From NCBI GenBank assembly GCA_012295275.1, contig CM022678.1:4676223-4740222 (forward strand): a stretch of 64,000 nucleotides of DNA, written 5' to 3'. Position 1 is the stretch's first letter. Every line of letters starts with the position of its first letter. The notes under the pieces were generated by a model that was not told where the DNA came from, did no database searches, and saw nothing but the letters and a program-made list of their open reading frames with translations. A program made the position numbers and the translations under genes. Below are positions 33,980 through 46,857 of the stretch, piece after piece. Source of the DNA: Chrysomallon squamiferum (taxonomy: Eukaryota > Mollusca > Gastropoda > Neomphalida > Peltospiridae).

Positions 33980-34956
33980 ACTTGATGTGGTCTTTCTCGT
34001 TTTCTTTGTGCTCTTTTTGAGAGAAATCACACTGTGGTTGTTCTTGTCGTCTTCACGGCAGTTGTGAGCTGGCTAATTGATCCTATGTTATTATCTCATC
34101 AGTTTTTAATGTATATAAACTGAAAGTGACAATCAACATTATTAAAATGCAGAGGATAGGTTAACTTATTCAACTAATTCAGTCATGTGTTAACGGAAGA
34201 TTAATTTAATTCGAAACACCGAGGTTTCATTCAAAAGAGGATTATGTATTATTAATTTGTAAAACAAAATCAAGCACTGACAACAGCAATAGTAAATTTA
34301 CACTTGAATAAATATGCTCATACATGCATTTATACATACATACCTACACCGGAAACTTATATACATACGCAAATAAAGGTGCTATATTTCAAACATGGTT
34401 TCTCTCGATGTTTGAGTACAAAGTAAATTTTAAATTAGCTTTATTCTGAAGAAAAAAAAGGATATAAAAAATTGCGAACATTGATGAATTATTTCGTAAT
34501 AGACAGAGCAATATAACGGAAAAATCTATCTGTAATGAACTTTGGTTTTTCAATGCCTTTAAAACAAAAAATTATTCAATATTTTAAAACACTGTAGTTA
34601 ACTAGATTCACTCTGGAACTGATAATATGAATGAATGAATGCTTATATTTTATTGGCGAATGTCTTCCAATAAGATTAGTTAAGAATCTGACACTGGTCA
34701 ACAGCAGTCTTTCTACAGATATGTCATTAAAGGAACATTCATTAAAGACGTATTCGTTCTCTGTATTGTTGATTCAGTAAGAAAATTATAAATATTTGTC
34801 TCTCTTAAATGACATTAAAACCAAATTCCGTTTATTTAGAGAACTAAAAAGTTTTAATTTTTTATGTCTACTTAATCAAAGACAGAGTGTGTTAGAGTGA
34901 TGAAGCAAATAATAAAGTATTCTAGCAAAAAATGTTTCCGATAAAGCAGCGGTCAG

Positions 34957-34990
<34 letters not shown>

Positions 34991-35202
34991 TATGTAATAA
35001 GTAAGAAAATAAGGCCAAATGAAAACACACGCACACAGAGAATAAAAATAAAAATACTAAAAAAACTACACATATTATTTTATTATTTTATTTATTTTAA
35101 GAAAATACTGAAAAGGGACACTTCACTAGAGTAAATAAGTGAACATGAAGTAGCTCGTCTCTTAAGAAGAAAACAACAACACCAACTGACGCTTCAAGAA
35201 CA
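33980..35202. other. 5' flank of gene 8
   Basis: No exon is seen. The block matches 42.1-43.3 kb in the same orientation and 21.8-23.1 kb inverted. A pure A tract lies at about 34957-34987. Confidence 0.6.
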
Positions 35203-35519
35203 ATGTCAAATACGTCTTCTGTGAAAATAATTTTTTCGTGTATGGCTCTGTGACTGCCGTCGTCTGGCCAATTTGGAACCAGTTTTTATGAATCACGTTG
35301 GTTTAGTGATCGAAAAACCTTCGAAATATCAGTTAACAGAAGTAACGTTTTGAAGAAGGTTACAGTGTCCAACAAACGTCTTACAACATTTTTGGCTGTC
35401 GAACTATTTTCTATTCTTTCTGCGATAATATTTGTCCTTTCTCCTACGGTGACCATGTTCTTCTGCCAACCTTTGAAGACCATCCAAGTAGGAAACATTA
35501 CGGTGAAAATGTTATTTTA
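35203..35519 (+). pseudogene. Relic of PAN exon 1
   Basis: Starts ATG with MSNTSSVKIIF, resembling the family's MTSVKxIS start, and soon reaches stops. Further on, frame-shifted, are the CRTIFYS-like core and a GDH scrap. The piece from 35365 onward is the same sequence as window positions 1-157. A (CT)n tract follows at 35549-35626. Confidence 0.7.
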
Positions 35520-35548
35520 ATTATAATAATACTTCGCGAAAGAATGAT

Positions 35549-35553
35549 CTCTC

Positions 35554-35626
<73 letters not shown>
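35549..35626. repeat. (CT)n microsatellite
   Basis: CT tract with one CTAT interruption, downstream of the PAN relic. Equivalent to 184-276 and 43663-43830. Confidence 0.95.
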
Positions 35627-35631
<5 letters not shown>

Positions 35632-35894
35632 AACTAATCTTCAAAATTTGTTTGTTCTAAAGAATGACAAAAATAAATTCACTCTGCAAAGCTGATGACC
35701 ATTTTATTATGACGTCATTTCGTTTATACAAATTAAATATTACAACGAGAAACAAGTTGTCTGTTTGATCTTTAATAGCATTTTGCTTACTTTTAATATA
35801 TATAATACATTGTTATATTATCTTATATTTATAACTATTTATTTTCATATTATGATATATCAACATTAACAGTCCAACACGAATATTAAAAACA

Positions 35895-36954
35895 CGAGAT
35901 AGTCTTCACCGAAGTCATAGTTAACGTCGTGGTTGTTGGCACCGGGTAAGTCAGAGTGTTGTCGATATTGTCTTGTGCACAAATAGATCGGAACTGTATT
36001 TGTCTTCAATATTGATTTATTGGAATACTCTTCGTTTTTTCCTTTTAGGAAACAAACTAATTACTCGTTTCCATTGTTTCAGTTAACAGACAAACAGGCG
36101 TGGATAAGTAATTCGTTGTACAAAAGGAACACGTTTTAATGAGTGCTTCGATGCAAATGTCGATATGAAATATATAAATACTGACACAGACAATGTGTGA
36201 TAGAATTAAACTTGAAGAAGTGAAGTGTTTCTTTTTTTTCTTGAGAAAACATTAGCATGTAATTGGTTTTCATGAATTGTTATGACTTATCTATATAATT
36301 TGTTCTGCAGTGATTATGTCGATAGAGTCTGAAAGCGAGTTATCTGTTTATATTTTTCTAATAGAAACGCAGATACAATCAAAAAATAAATGTTTTATGT
36401 TTGCCTACACTCCAGTATAAAAGAGGAATTTCCACTGGTGCATGAAATTGGATGCTGCAAAATAAATGTAATAGATAACATACAAGCCTTACTGTTATAC
36501 ATTAAATATTTAACTATAATTTCAATAATCATAATATAATCTATTTATATGTACTGAATCGTAATTAATATCTCAAACACTATACATTTTCTATAATCCA
36601 TGGACTGCAGTTGTTTTGCAGTTATTATAAAACAGTTTCGTTTTCTTTTTCTTTTTCTAGCTACAAGTGTGATCACGTGATATCCAGCTTGTTATTGATG
36701 GTTCACAAGAATTAAGATTGAAATTATTGAAAAGCATTATAGTTTGAAATATTCAAAGAAAAAAGTTTCAAATGAATCATAATGTAAATATTTATAAACT
36801 AATTTTCAAAACAAAGTAGAAAACAGAAGACATGGAATAATCAACACCTGAATTGCAATAAAACTCTCGAACTTTGCAAATTTTGTTTAACCCATAATGA
36901 TTACTAAATCGAACATCGAACAATTTTTAATTAATTTTTTTTTTTTTTTTTTAG
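35895..36954 (-). other. Ghost locus, second copy
   Basis: The exon 1 tip (35895-35918, codons MTSVKTIS) is joined to 3'-flank sequence on one side and followed by about 1 kb of family 5' flank on the other. It matches 545-1614. No full exon is present. Confidence 0.6.
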
Positions 36955-37485
36955 TTACATGATATCCAGCGTGATTTCCAGCCTTTGTAAGCGAAACTGG
37001 TAATCGTCTTTCTGGATGATTCACAGCAGTTAAGACTGAAGCGACTGACAAGCAAAAATTGCGAGAGACGGTTAGTGGTTTAGCCTGGCGGTATGTGGTA
37101 TTGCACTGTCATGTCGAAACAGAAAACCAGGATGCTGCTGCAGGAATGTTAATGACCACTGGTGTAGTGATCTCGTCGCAGTCGTGTTTCCGAGATCTCC
37201 TTCACCTGCACCATAAATGCCGGAACAGACAATGACGCCGGCACCGCCGTATCGGTCATTCTGAATAACGTTGTCTGCATCATATCGTTCTCATACATGA
37301 CGCCTGCCATCAGCAAACTGAACACAAAACCTGGATTCGTCTGTGAAGAAACGTCTGATCTCATTGTCTGCGTCGCCTGTGTTGATGTATTCTGGCCCCT
37401 TTGAGACTTTCCTGAAGGTGACGAGCTGTCAGGGGAACATCTACAACAGGGCGACGTGCTTGTAATTCAGCAGTATGGAGACGGT
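36955..37485 (-). mobile_element. Tc1/mariner-type transposase relic, copy C
   Basis: Almost the same as copy A at 1615-2150, with the same TDE, DRYGGGSVMVW-type and SHTAR-type scraps in broken frames. It has two small substitutions relative to A near 37345-37430. Inactive. Confidence 0.7.
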
Positions 37486-37967
37486 TACGGACATTAACAG
37501 TCCAACACGGATATTAAAAACATGAGATACTTTTCACAGAAGTCATAGTTAACGTTGTGGTTGTTGGCACCGGGTGTTGTCGATCTTGTCTTGTGCGCAA
37601 ATAGATCGGAGCTGTATTTGCCTTCAATATTGGTTTATTGGAATACTCTTTGTCTTTTTCTTTTAGGAAACAAACTAATTACTCGTTTCCATTGTTTCAG
37701 TTAACAGACAAATAGGCGTGGATAAGTAATTCGTTGTACAAAAGGAACACGTTTTAATGAGTGCTTCGTCGCAGCTGTCGATATGAAATATATAAATATT
37801 GACACAGACAATCTGTGATACAATTAAACTTGAAGAAGTGAAATGTTTCTTTTTTTTGTAGAGAAAACATTAGCATGTAATTGGTTTCCATGAATTGTTA
37901 TGACTTATCTATATAATTTGTTCTGCAGTGATTATGTCGATACAAACACTGGTTTTGTCTGTAAATG

Positions 37968-38015
<48 letters not shown>

Positions 38016-38190
38016 AAATAGCATCATCATCATCATTATTATGATCACAAGGCAACTTCGTTCGTCCTTTGTGGATGAGTAACAGCATAAAATATTGAAA
38101 TATCTGAAATATATATATTTTTATCTTACAGGCAAACACACACACAAAAATGAAAAAAATATAATAAACAAATCAATTCATTAATATTTA

Positions 38191-38222
<32 letters not shown>

Positions 38223-38304
38223 GTAGAACATAGAAGAAAAACCAGGATGAACACCATAATGATCACAGGTCTCTGTGTGTCCACGTATTTTGTGTCTGTT
38301 TTAA
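37486..38304 (-). other. Second ghost junction, 5' flank, then 3' flank of gene 9
   Basis: The exon 1 tip at 37523-37546 is followed by an intact 5' flank to about 37955, a TAA tract (37970-38012) and the 3' flank of the gene at 38305. No full exon is seen. This is the undamaged version of window 2151-2861. Confidence 0.55.
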
Positions 38305-38643
38305 CTACGGCACAAACTTAGATGGTCTTATTTTCATCACTGTTCTTTTAAGAGTGTAATCCCAGTTATTTCTCCATACAGACCACCAAATAGCACTTGG
38401 ATCAGTCTTGTTCGCGTTTCTGTAGATGCCATTCAAATTGGAATGGACACAGAATCTGTACCACCACGCGCCTCTGTGTTCTTTAGCACAGTCCGAAGAC
38501 GATTTGTCTACGTCTTTGTCTTTTGTACTGAAATAACAACCATTGTGCCACTCAAGACCATCACCTAAAAAATAAAAAATGAAAATAATAATAATAAAAA
38601 AATACAACTTCAAAACAGCAGCAATTGATAAATAAATAAATAA

Positions 38644-38674
<31 letters not shown>

Positions 38675-39263
38675 AATAATAATAATAATGATGATGATGA
38701 TGATGATAATGATGATGATGATAATAATAATAATGAAAGATTTCATAATCTCATTTACAATGATAAAATCTTTGACAGTGATGAAATAAAGATTGGGATG
38801 ACGAAAAGTATGATCAGAATTATCTTAATAATAATATGATCACAGTAATAAAAATAATGATGATCATCATGATGATAACAATAATTACAATGCTGCTACT
38901 ACTATTACTACTAATAATAACGAAGATGATGACGATAATGAAAACGACAATTATAATAATAACCGAAAGAAAAAGAAAAAGAAAAGAAAAGGAAATAAAT
39001 GAGAAAAGGAACAAGGAAATTTAGTAAAAGAAAGTTAATATCAAATGTTATCACATTAAATCATGACAAAAATCTGATGTAATTACAAATCACAGTACCA
39101 GCAGTTCCACTGTAATTGGCTATAGACAACTGGAAATTATCGTCTTCTCCTGCTATCGAGAAATTCTTGTAGGAGGCGTAGGTCCTGCTCCCTACAAAAT
39201 CTTCTAAATCTACCCTCAGTTCATAAAGTCCTTGAGTAGTCAGTCTGTGAATATTGGTGTTAC
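38305..39263 (-). CDS. PAN-fibrinogen gene 9, exons 4-5 only (cut by gap)
   Basis: Exon 5 (38305-38564) and exon 4 (39099-39263) are open and match gene 1 except for single changes: exon 5 has AKEHRG where gene 1 has AKQHRG. Exons 1-3 would lie in or beyond the 200-N gap that begins at 39355, about 90 bases upstream of exon 4. The sequence resuming after the gap belongs to exon 5 of a different gene, so the missing part of this gene has no visible place to fit. Whether this is a real second gene or a duplicate assembly of gene 1 cannot be settled here. Confidence 0.7.
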
Positions 39264-39354
39264 CTAATAAGAATAATAATGATAATAATAATAATAATAA
39301 AAAAATTAATAATTATAATAATAAATGTTTCTAATAAAATGTTCACTTCACAAT

Positions 39355-39554
39355 NNNNNNNNNNNNNNNNNNNNNNNNNNNNNNNNNNNNNNNNNNNNNN
39401 NNNNNNNNNNNNNNNNNNNNNNNNNNNNNNNNNNNNNNNNNNNNNNNNNNNNNNNNNNNNNNNNNNNNNNNNNNNNNNNNNNNNNNNNNNNNNNNNNNNN
39501 NNNNNNNNNNNNNNNNNNNNNNNNNNNNNNNNNNNNNNNNNNNNNNNNNNNNNN
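39355..39554. other. Assembly gap (200 N)
   Basis: A run of exactly 200 N, a round number typical of a scaffolding gap of arbitrary size. It cuts gene 9 on one side and exon 5 of gene 10 on the other. Confidence 0.99.
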
Positions 39555-39719
39555 CCACCAAGCTCCTTGATAGTATACAGCACAGTTCCGACTTGCCCTG
39601 TCCAGATCTTTGTCTTTCGTAGTGAAATAACAGCCATTTTGATATGACAGAGCATCACCTGAAAAATAGTGATTAAAAAACATTTGATTATCTACTTGTT
39701 ATTTAGGCTATACATTAAT

Positions 39720-39812
39720 CTCAGTGTTCTTTAGCACAGTCCAAAGACGATTTGTCTACGTCTTTGTCTTTTGTACTGAAATAACAATCATTGTGCTACT
39801 CAAAACCATCAC
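39720..39812 (-). pseudogene. Truncated decoy exon 5 in gene 10
   Basis: Reads GDGFE, a stop, then [20 protein letters not shown] and more stops. It has the same position and structure as 10293-10386 in gene 3. Confidence 0.7.
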
Positions 39813-40623
39813 CTAAAAAATGAAATTAAAATTAATAAAATATACAACTTCAATAGACCAGCAATAAATAAATAAATAAATATATAATAATAATAATAAT
39901 AACGATGATGATGATGATAATAATAATACTGAAATATTTCATAATCTCATTTACAATGTTAAAATCTTTGACAGTGATGCGATGAAGATTGGGATGATGA
40001 ATAGTATGATCATAATGATCTTAATAATAATATTAATGATAATAATCATGGTCATAATAATAAAAAATAATGATGATCATCATGATGATAACCGTAATGA
40101 CAATACTATTACTACTATTACTACTAATAATAATGAAGATGATGATGGTAATGAAAAAGACAGTTATGTTAATAATTAAAAGACAAAGGAAAAGAAAAGA
40201 AAAGGAAATATAGGAAAAGGAATAAGGAAATTTAGTAAAAGAAAGTTAATGTCAAATGTTATCACATTAAATCATAACAACAAATCTGATGTAATTACAA
40301 ATCCCAGTACCAGCAGTTCCACTGTAATTGGCTATAGACAACTGGAAATTCTTTTCTTCTCCTGCTATGGAGAAATTCTTGTAGGAGGCGTAGGCCGTGT
40401 TCCCTTCAAAATCTTCTAAATCTACCCTCAGTTCATAAAGTCCTTTAGTAGTCAGTCTGTGAATATTGGTGTTACCTAATAAAAACAACAATATAGGAAT
40501 AATAATAAATGTTTCTAATAAAATGTTCACTTCGTAATGAAACAAAATCAATATTAAAAGAACGTTTCGTCTTCACAATTGATACATGCATTCAGAAATC
40601 TTTTTGTGAATATTGGTGTTACC

Positions 40624-40666
<43 letters not shown>

Positions 40667-41481
40667 TACTATGATGATGCTTATAATGACCATCATCAGT
40701 ATCATGATGATGATGATATCAATACGAACAACGATACTTATGTAGCAAGAAATGTTGCACAAAATACGAACATTTATCTTTTTCAGATTCCATTTGCATC
40801 GAAAAGATAATCAGGTTTAAACATACCCAGCCAGAACTCATTGCGTAAATTTCCGAAACCGTCTTTATATTCATTCCAAGTTCTGTAGAAATCTTCAGAT
40901 CCGTCAGTTCTTCTCTGGAAAACCTCATTAAATAAGGAAACAGGTGAGTATGAACTTTGATTGCGCAGTCTTGTCCAAATCGTCATATGATGGCCAGATA
41001 CTAAACAGTATATATACACACATACATACAGACATACATACAGACATAAGTAGTAAAAAAGAAAGAAAACAAAAGAAACGAATATAACAATCTATTGAAT
41101 GGTCAGTTAATTAAGGAGCAGAAACTGTAAATAAATCTCCGAATCTGGCGAAATACCAAGCCATAAAAGATGTGTGTTTCACAATTTAACTTACTGTGCA
41201 CCAACTGTTACCTGACAGGGTGAGTATAAGTGTTTAAAAGTCTGCAGATATGTTTCTGAGTGTGTTTTTGTGTATATAAAAATATTCATGACTTACCAAC
41301 CATCCTCCATTACTAATCTCACAGTAGACACGGATTGGCTGCCCAGCGTCATCTGGGTGAAGCAAATAAATCCCATCAGTCTGAAATCCTTTCTTCATGA
41401 CATCGTAACAATCAGCAAGTACAACATCTGTACAGAGAAATCAGTGTATTCTGAACAAAATATTTCGGGGTAAATACAAAC

Positions 41482-41482
<1 letters not shown>

Positions 41483-41532
<50 letters not shown>

Positions 41533-41700
41533 TAATAACAATAGTAATAACAATAATAATAATAACAATATTAATAACAATAATAATAATAACAGTATAA
41601 TAATAATAAAAATGATGAGGATGAGGAGGGGGATCATAATAATAATAATAATAAGAAGAAGAAGAAGAAGAACAACAACAACAACAACAACAGCAACAAC
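41483..41700. repeat. (TAA)n and related low-complexity tract
   Basis: TAA, AATAAC, GAA and CAA tracts filling intron 1 of gene 10. Confidence 0.9.
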
Positions 41701-42103
41701 AACAAACAAATTAGGAAGTTGACAAACACAATCGAGAAATGTTATGAAAGAAAGATAATAATTTACCGAAACGTCGCATTCCCGAATATTTTTCAAAAGT
41801 GGAACGAAAAACATCTTCACCGTATAACAAACAATTGTTGTCAGTGGTCGAATAGAAAATACTTCGACAGTTGGAAACACGATAACACTGTATAGCACAC
41901 TCTAATCGTGTTGAAGTTGTCATTTCTTTTATGCCTTGGATCTTGGGTTTTACGTTCTGAAACAATCGTGATTCATGAAAGAAAGTTTGTACTGAAGCCA
42001 GAAGCGGAACAGACATCTGAGGCAGCTGTTGTCTTAAAGAGGATGAAAATAATGACTACAAAGTCCTTCAGGAGAAACACATTCTAGAAGTCAGAGAAAT
42101 CAT

Positions 42104-43320
42104 ACTTGACGTGGTCTTTCTCGTTTTCTTTGTGCTCTTTTTGAGAGAAATCACACTGTTGTTGTTCTTGTCGTCTTCACCGCAATTGTGAGCTTGCTAA
42201 TTGATCCTATGATACTATCTTCTGATTTTTTAATGTATATAAACTGAAAGTGACAATCAACATTATTAAAATGCACAAGGTAGATTGACTTATTCAACTG
42301 ATTCACTGATGTGTTAATGGAAGATTAATTTAATTCGAAACACTGAGGTTTCGTTCGAAAAAGCATTATGTATTTTTTATTTGTAAAACAAAATCATGCA
42401 CTGAAAACAGCAACAGTAAATTTACACTTGAATAAATATGCTCATACATGCATTTATACATACATACCAACACCGAAATCATATATACATATGCAAATAA
42501 AGGTGCTCTATTTCAAACATGCTTTCTCTCGATGTTTCAGTACAAAGTAAATTTTAAATTAGTTTTCTTCTGAAGAAAAAAAAAAGGAGATAAAAAATGG
42601 CGAATATGGATCTATTATTTCGACAAAGACAGAGCAATATAACGAGAAAATGTATCTTCAATCAACTTTGGTTTTTTAATGCATTCAGAGCAAAAAAATT
42701 ATTCAATATTTTAAAATACTGCAGTTAACTAGATTCACTGTGGAATTGATAATATGAATGAATCAATGCTTAATTTTTATTGGCGAATGTCTTGCAATAA
42801 TATTATTATTGATTCTCTTAGAATCAGACACTGGTCAACAGCAGTCTTTCTTCAGAAGTGTCATTAAAGGAACATTCATTAAAGACGTATTCGTTCTTTG
42901 TATTGTTGTGTCAGTAAGAATGATATTAAAACCAAATTCCCTTTACTTAGAAAAATTAAATGTTTCACTTTTTCCTGTCTACTTAATCAAAGACAGAGAG
43001 TGTTAGAGTGATGAAGCAAAGAATAAAGTATTCTAGCAAAAAATGTTTCCGATAAAGCAGCGGTCAAAAAAAAAAAAAAAAAAAAAAATACAGAGAAAGA
43101 AAAATTGGTATGTAATAAGTAAGAAAATAAGGCCAAATGAAAACATACGCACATCCACAATAAAAATCAAATCACTAAAAAAAACACACATATAATTTTA
43201 TCATTTTATTTATTTTAACAAAATACTGAAAAGGGACACTTCACTAGAGTAAATAAGTGAACATGAAGTAGCTCGTCTCTTAAGAAGAAAACAACAACAG
43301 TAACTGACGCATCAAGAGCA
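42104..43320. other. 5' flank of gene 10
   Basis: No exon is seen. It is a direct copy of 33.98-35.2 kb and an inverted copy of 21.8-23.1 kb. A pure A tract lies at about 43067-43088. Confidence 0.6.
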
Positions 43321-43636
43321 ATGTCAAATACGTCTTCTGTGAAAATAATTTTGTTCGTGTATGGCTCCGTGACTGCCGTCGTCTGGCCAATTTGGAACCA
43401 GTTTTTATGAATCACGTTGGTTTAGTGATCGAAAAACCTACGAAATATCAGTTAACAGAAGTAACATTTTCACTACAATGTGCAACAAACGTCTTACTAC
43501 AACATTCTTGGCTGTCGAACTATTTTCTATTCTTTCAGCGATAATATTTGTCCTTTCTCATACGGTGACCATGTTGTTCTGCCAACCTTTGAAGTCCATC
43601 CAAGTAGGAAACGTTATGGTGAAAATGTTATTTTAA
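43321..43636 (+). pseudogene. Relic of PAN exon 1 (fullest copy)
   Basis: Starts MSNTSSVKIILF, then stops. From 43480 one open stretch reads ILGCRTIFYSFSDNICPFSY then GDHVVLPTFE, clearly the PAN core [16 protein letters not shown]..GDxV. The donor region is changed (RYGENV for RFG). The mirror partner is at 21586-21821. Confidence 0.75.
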
Positions 43637-43661
43637 TTATAATAATACTTCATGAAAGAAT

Positions 43662-43830
<169 letters not shown>

Positions 43831-44003
43831 GTCTCTCTGTATTAACTAAACATCAAAATTTGATTTGTTCTAAAGAATGACAAAAATAAATTCACTCAGC
43901 AAAGCTGACGACCATTTTATTGTGACGTTATTTCGTTGATACAAATCAAATATTACAATGAGGAACAAGTTGTCTTTTTGATCTTTAATAGCATTTTTTT
44001 TGC

Positions 44004-44056
<53 letters not shown>

Positions 44057-44445
44057 CATTGTTATATTATCTTATATTTATAACTATATATTTTCATATT
44101 ATGATATATCAACATTAACAGTCTAACACGGATATTAAAAACATACATCAAATTAAACATGATTGCCAAACTACGAAACAATCTTAGATGGTTTTATTTT
44201 CATAACAGTTATTTTCTTTAAATGTCTTCTAGAAAGTAGAGGGGACCATTTGCATTGATGCCACCAAGCCAAAGTTTCATCAATCTTATTTTTATCATAC
44301 ACCCCATTGAAATTGGAATATGTCCAATATCTGTACCAGCAGCCACCTTTAAATTTTTCAGCACAGTTGATAGATTCCCCAGCAAAGTCTTTGTCTTTTG
44401 CACTGAAGTTACAACCGTTATGCATTTGGAGACCATCACCTAAAA

Positions 44446-44449
<4 letters not shown>

Positions 44450-44505
<56 letters not shown>

Positions 44506-44570
44506 TGTATGTATCTATGTATGTATGTATGTATATATGTATGTATATATGTATGTATGCATTTTACACA
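44450..44570. repeat. (TA)n and (TGTA)n microsatellites
   Basis: TA tract then TGTA tract in intron 4 of gene 11, followed by a short CA-rich tract. A separate (TA)n tract lies at 44009-44052. Confidence 0.93.
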
Positions 44571-44590
44571 GAAACAACTCTCTCTCCAGC

Positions 44591-44623
<33 letters not shown>

Positions 44624-45115
44624 ACATATACATATGTCATTCACTACTGATAAAAATCACGTATAAAACATGTCTATATAACACGTTCAGATACCAATAT
44701 ATTTGTTTAATGTGTAGATGATTCTATTAAAATTGCATATCTATAAGAACAAACTTGACATCTTGGTTTAGGAAATACTACTGAGGCTGTTCAGTAAACA
44801 GAATAATGTTTGTGTCTTTGTCGTTATTCCTATTTTCCAAAACTCTTCAGTCTTCATTCATCCTGTATTTGATGTAAAATAAAATATTCTCTGGTATAAC
44901 AACCATAATAATAATTAAAAAACAGTAATGTAAGTGTAATTCTAATTACTAGCAGTTCTGCTGTAGTTGGCTACTGACAACTGGAAATTCTTTTCATCTC
45001 CTGCTATAGAGAAATTCTTGTAGGAGGCATAGGAAACGTTCTCGTCTAAATCTTCTAAATCTACCCTCAGTTCATAAACTCCTTGAGTAGTCAGTCTGTG
45101 AATATTCGTGTTACC

Positions 45116-45171
<56 letters not shown>

Positions 45172-45942
45172 GTATTATATTTGATAAAGAATTATAACTC
45201 AACTTTCAAAGAAAATATCTCTCCATTAAGTCCACCAATGAAAACATTTAACATAGTTTAAACATACCCAGCCAGAACTCATTGCTCAAATTTCCGAAAC
45301 CGTCTTTGTATTCATTCCAAGTTCTGTAAAAATCTTCCGATCCGTCTGTCCTTCACTGAAAAACCTAAAAATATAAACACACTCACAAGTACACCGGTTT
45401 GTAAGAAATAAGCAAAAGGAAATAGACTGAAAGATAGACAGATAGGTAGGTAGATAGGAAAGGAGGTATACAGCTAGCTAAATAGATAGAAAGAAAGATA
45501 GATATACAGATGGGGAACAAATATATATATATATTAATACGATTTAGATGCCGGTAAAATTAAATAATTGAAATATGTTTTTGACCATTGTAATATCCTT
45601 TAAGAACAAAACATGCGACTTTAAAGATCATTCTTAAAATTATTAGTTCAGTTAATCAGCGGCCAGTTTCTGTTTAAAACACAAATTTAAAATTTATAAT
45701 TCCGAGGCTTTCGTTGACGTCCGCCGAAACATAATTTATGTGAGCAACAAAAAGAAAACCGGAGACCTGGGCGAACAAAACACTTTCACAAGAGAAGCTG
45801 CTGCATACATATCCAGTGATTTCTTTCATCTTCACGGAGGTCAAGGTAGAGCATTTTGAAACTTTTGTCCTGCATAATTTTATCGGCTGTTTTGGTGCAG
45901 TAATTGTATGGCATAAACTGAGTCAGTAAGAGCGTATTGGTT

Positions 45943-45947
<5 letters not shown>

Positions 45948-46037
<90 letters not shown>

Positions 46038-46068
46038 TATATATGTTTATGTTTATATAAACATAAAC
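45948..46068. repeat. (CT)n tract with adjacent 24-bp palindrome
   Basis: CT tract 45948-46034 followed by the perfect palindrome 46045-46068, the mirror image of 18947-19084 in gene 5. Confidence 0.93.
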
Positions 46069-46714
46069 GTAACTTAAAATTTGACATTAACATAATTATC
46101 TTGTTATTCACGTAACCGATTCTGTCATTAATAGTTGTTACTTTGCTGATAAGGTTTGCTAGTGGATAATTTAATTATGTTAATTTGCTTTTGTTTATTT
46201 TCCAAATGTTTTTGTGAAATGATCAATAAATAAGTGAAACTGTACTCCGTGATCATATGTTATATTATTTATGATGTTGCTAGTATTATACCATCACCGT
46301 AATAAACCATTGTCTAAATTTACTAATCCATTTCTTAATCCCTGAACGCTTACCTCCCCTTACAAGTAAGTAGCTTAGGTAAGGTGGCCGTGAAGCTATG
46401 AAAACTTTATATTCCATTATTAATTTCATTACAGACATCATACCTACATATATACATACATGCATACATATTATATAGATAGATGGATAAATCAAACCTT
46501 TTTAACTTACCAGCCATCCTCCATTACTAATTTCACAATAGACACTGATTGGCTGTCCGCCATCACGTGGTGTTACCAAGTAAACACCGTCAGTCTGAAT
46601 TCCTTTCTTCACGACATCGTAACAGTCAGCAGGTACGTCGTTTTCAACATCTGTAAAGTGAATTCAGTGTATTCTGCGTAAATCTGTGACTCTAATTATT
46701 TTAATCTAAAAAGC

Positions 46715-46745
<31 letters not shown>

Positions 46746-46749
46746 GCAA

Positions 46750-46796
<47 letters not shown>

Positions 46797-46820
46797 ATAT
46801 TATTATTATTATTATTATTA

Positions 46821-46857
46821 ATATTCACGACACCTGCAGGTACGTCGTTTTCAACGT
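46821..46857 (-). pseudogene. Truncated extra exon 2 in intron 1 of gene 11
   Basis: Codons [12 protein letters not shown], as at 4915-4951. Here even the acceptor has changed from CAG to TAG. It is flanked by TAG/TAA repeats at 46707-46820. Confidence 0.65.

Larger units (their letters stand above)
35365..39354. repeat. Near-identical second copy of window 1-3914
   Basis: The sequence follows 1-3914 almost base for base: PAN relic, CT tract, ghost junctions, transposase relic, exon 5 and exon 4. The clear differences are CT length, a short stretch at 2190-2470 that is scrambled in the first copy, and microsatellite lengths. The match ends exactly at the N gap. It could be a recent segmental duplication or an assembly duplicate. 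Confidence 0.85.
39555..42103 (-). pseudogene. PAN-fibrinogen gene 10, exon 1 frame-broken, exon 5 in gap
   Basis: Exons are 41767-42103, 41297-41427 (the short 131-nt type), 40827-40923, 40311-40475, and 39555-39658 as the 5' part of exon 5, the rest lying in the N gap. Compared with gene 8, exon 1 carries a 2-base insertion in the signal peptide (near 42090) and a 1-base insertion after CSASG (near 41995). Together they restore the PAN frame, but the stretch between them reads into a stop (MISLTSRMCFS then TGA). No in-frame signal peptide remains, so secretion is doubtful. Exons 2-4 are open. Intron 4 holds a decoy exon 5 (39720-39812) with stops. Confidence 0.8.
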
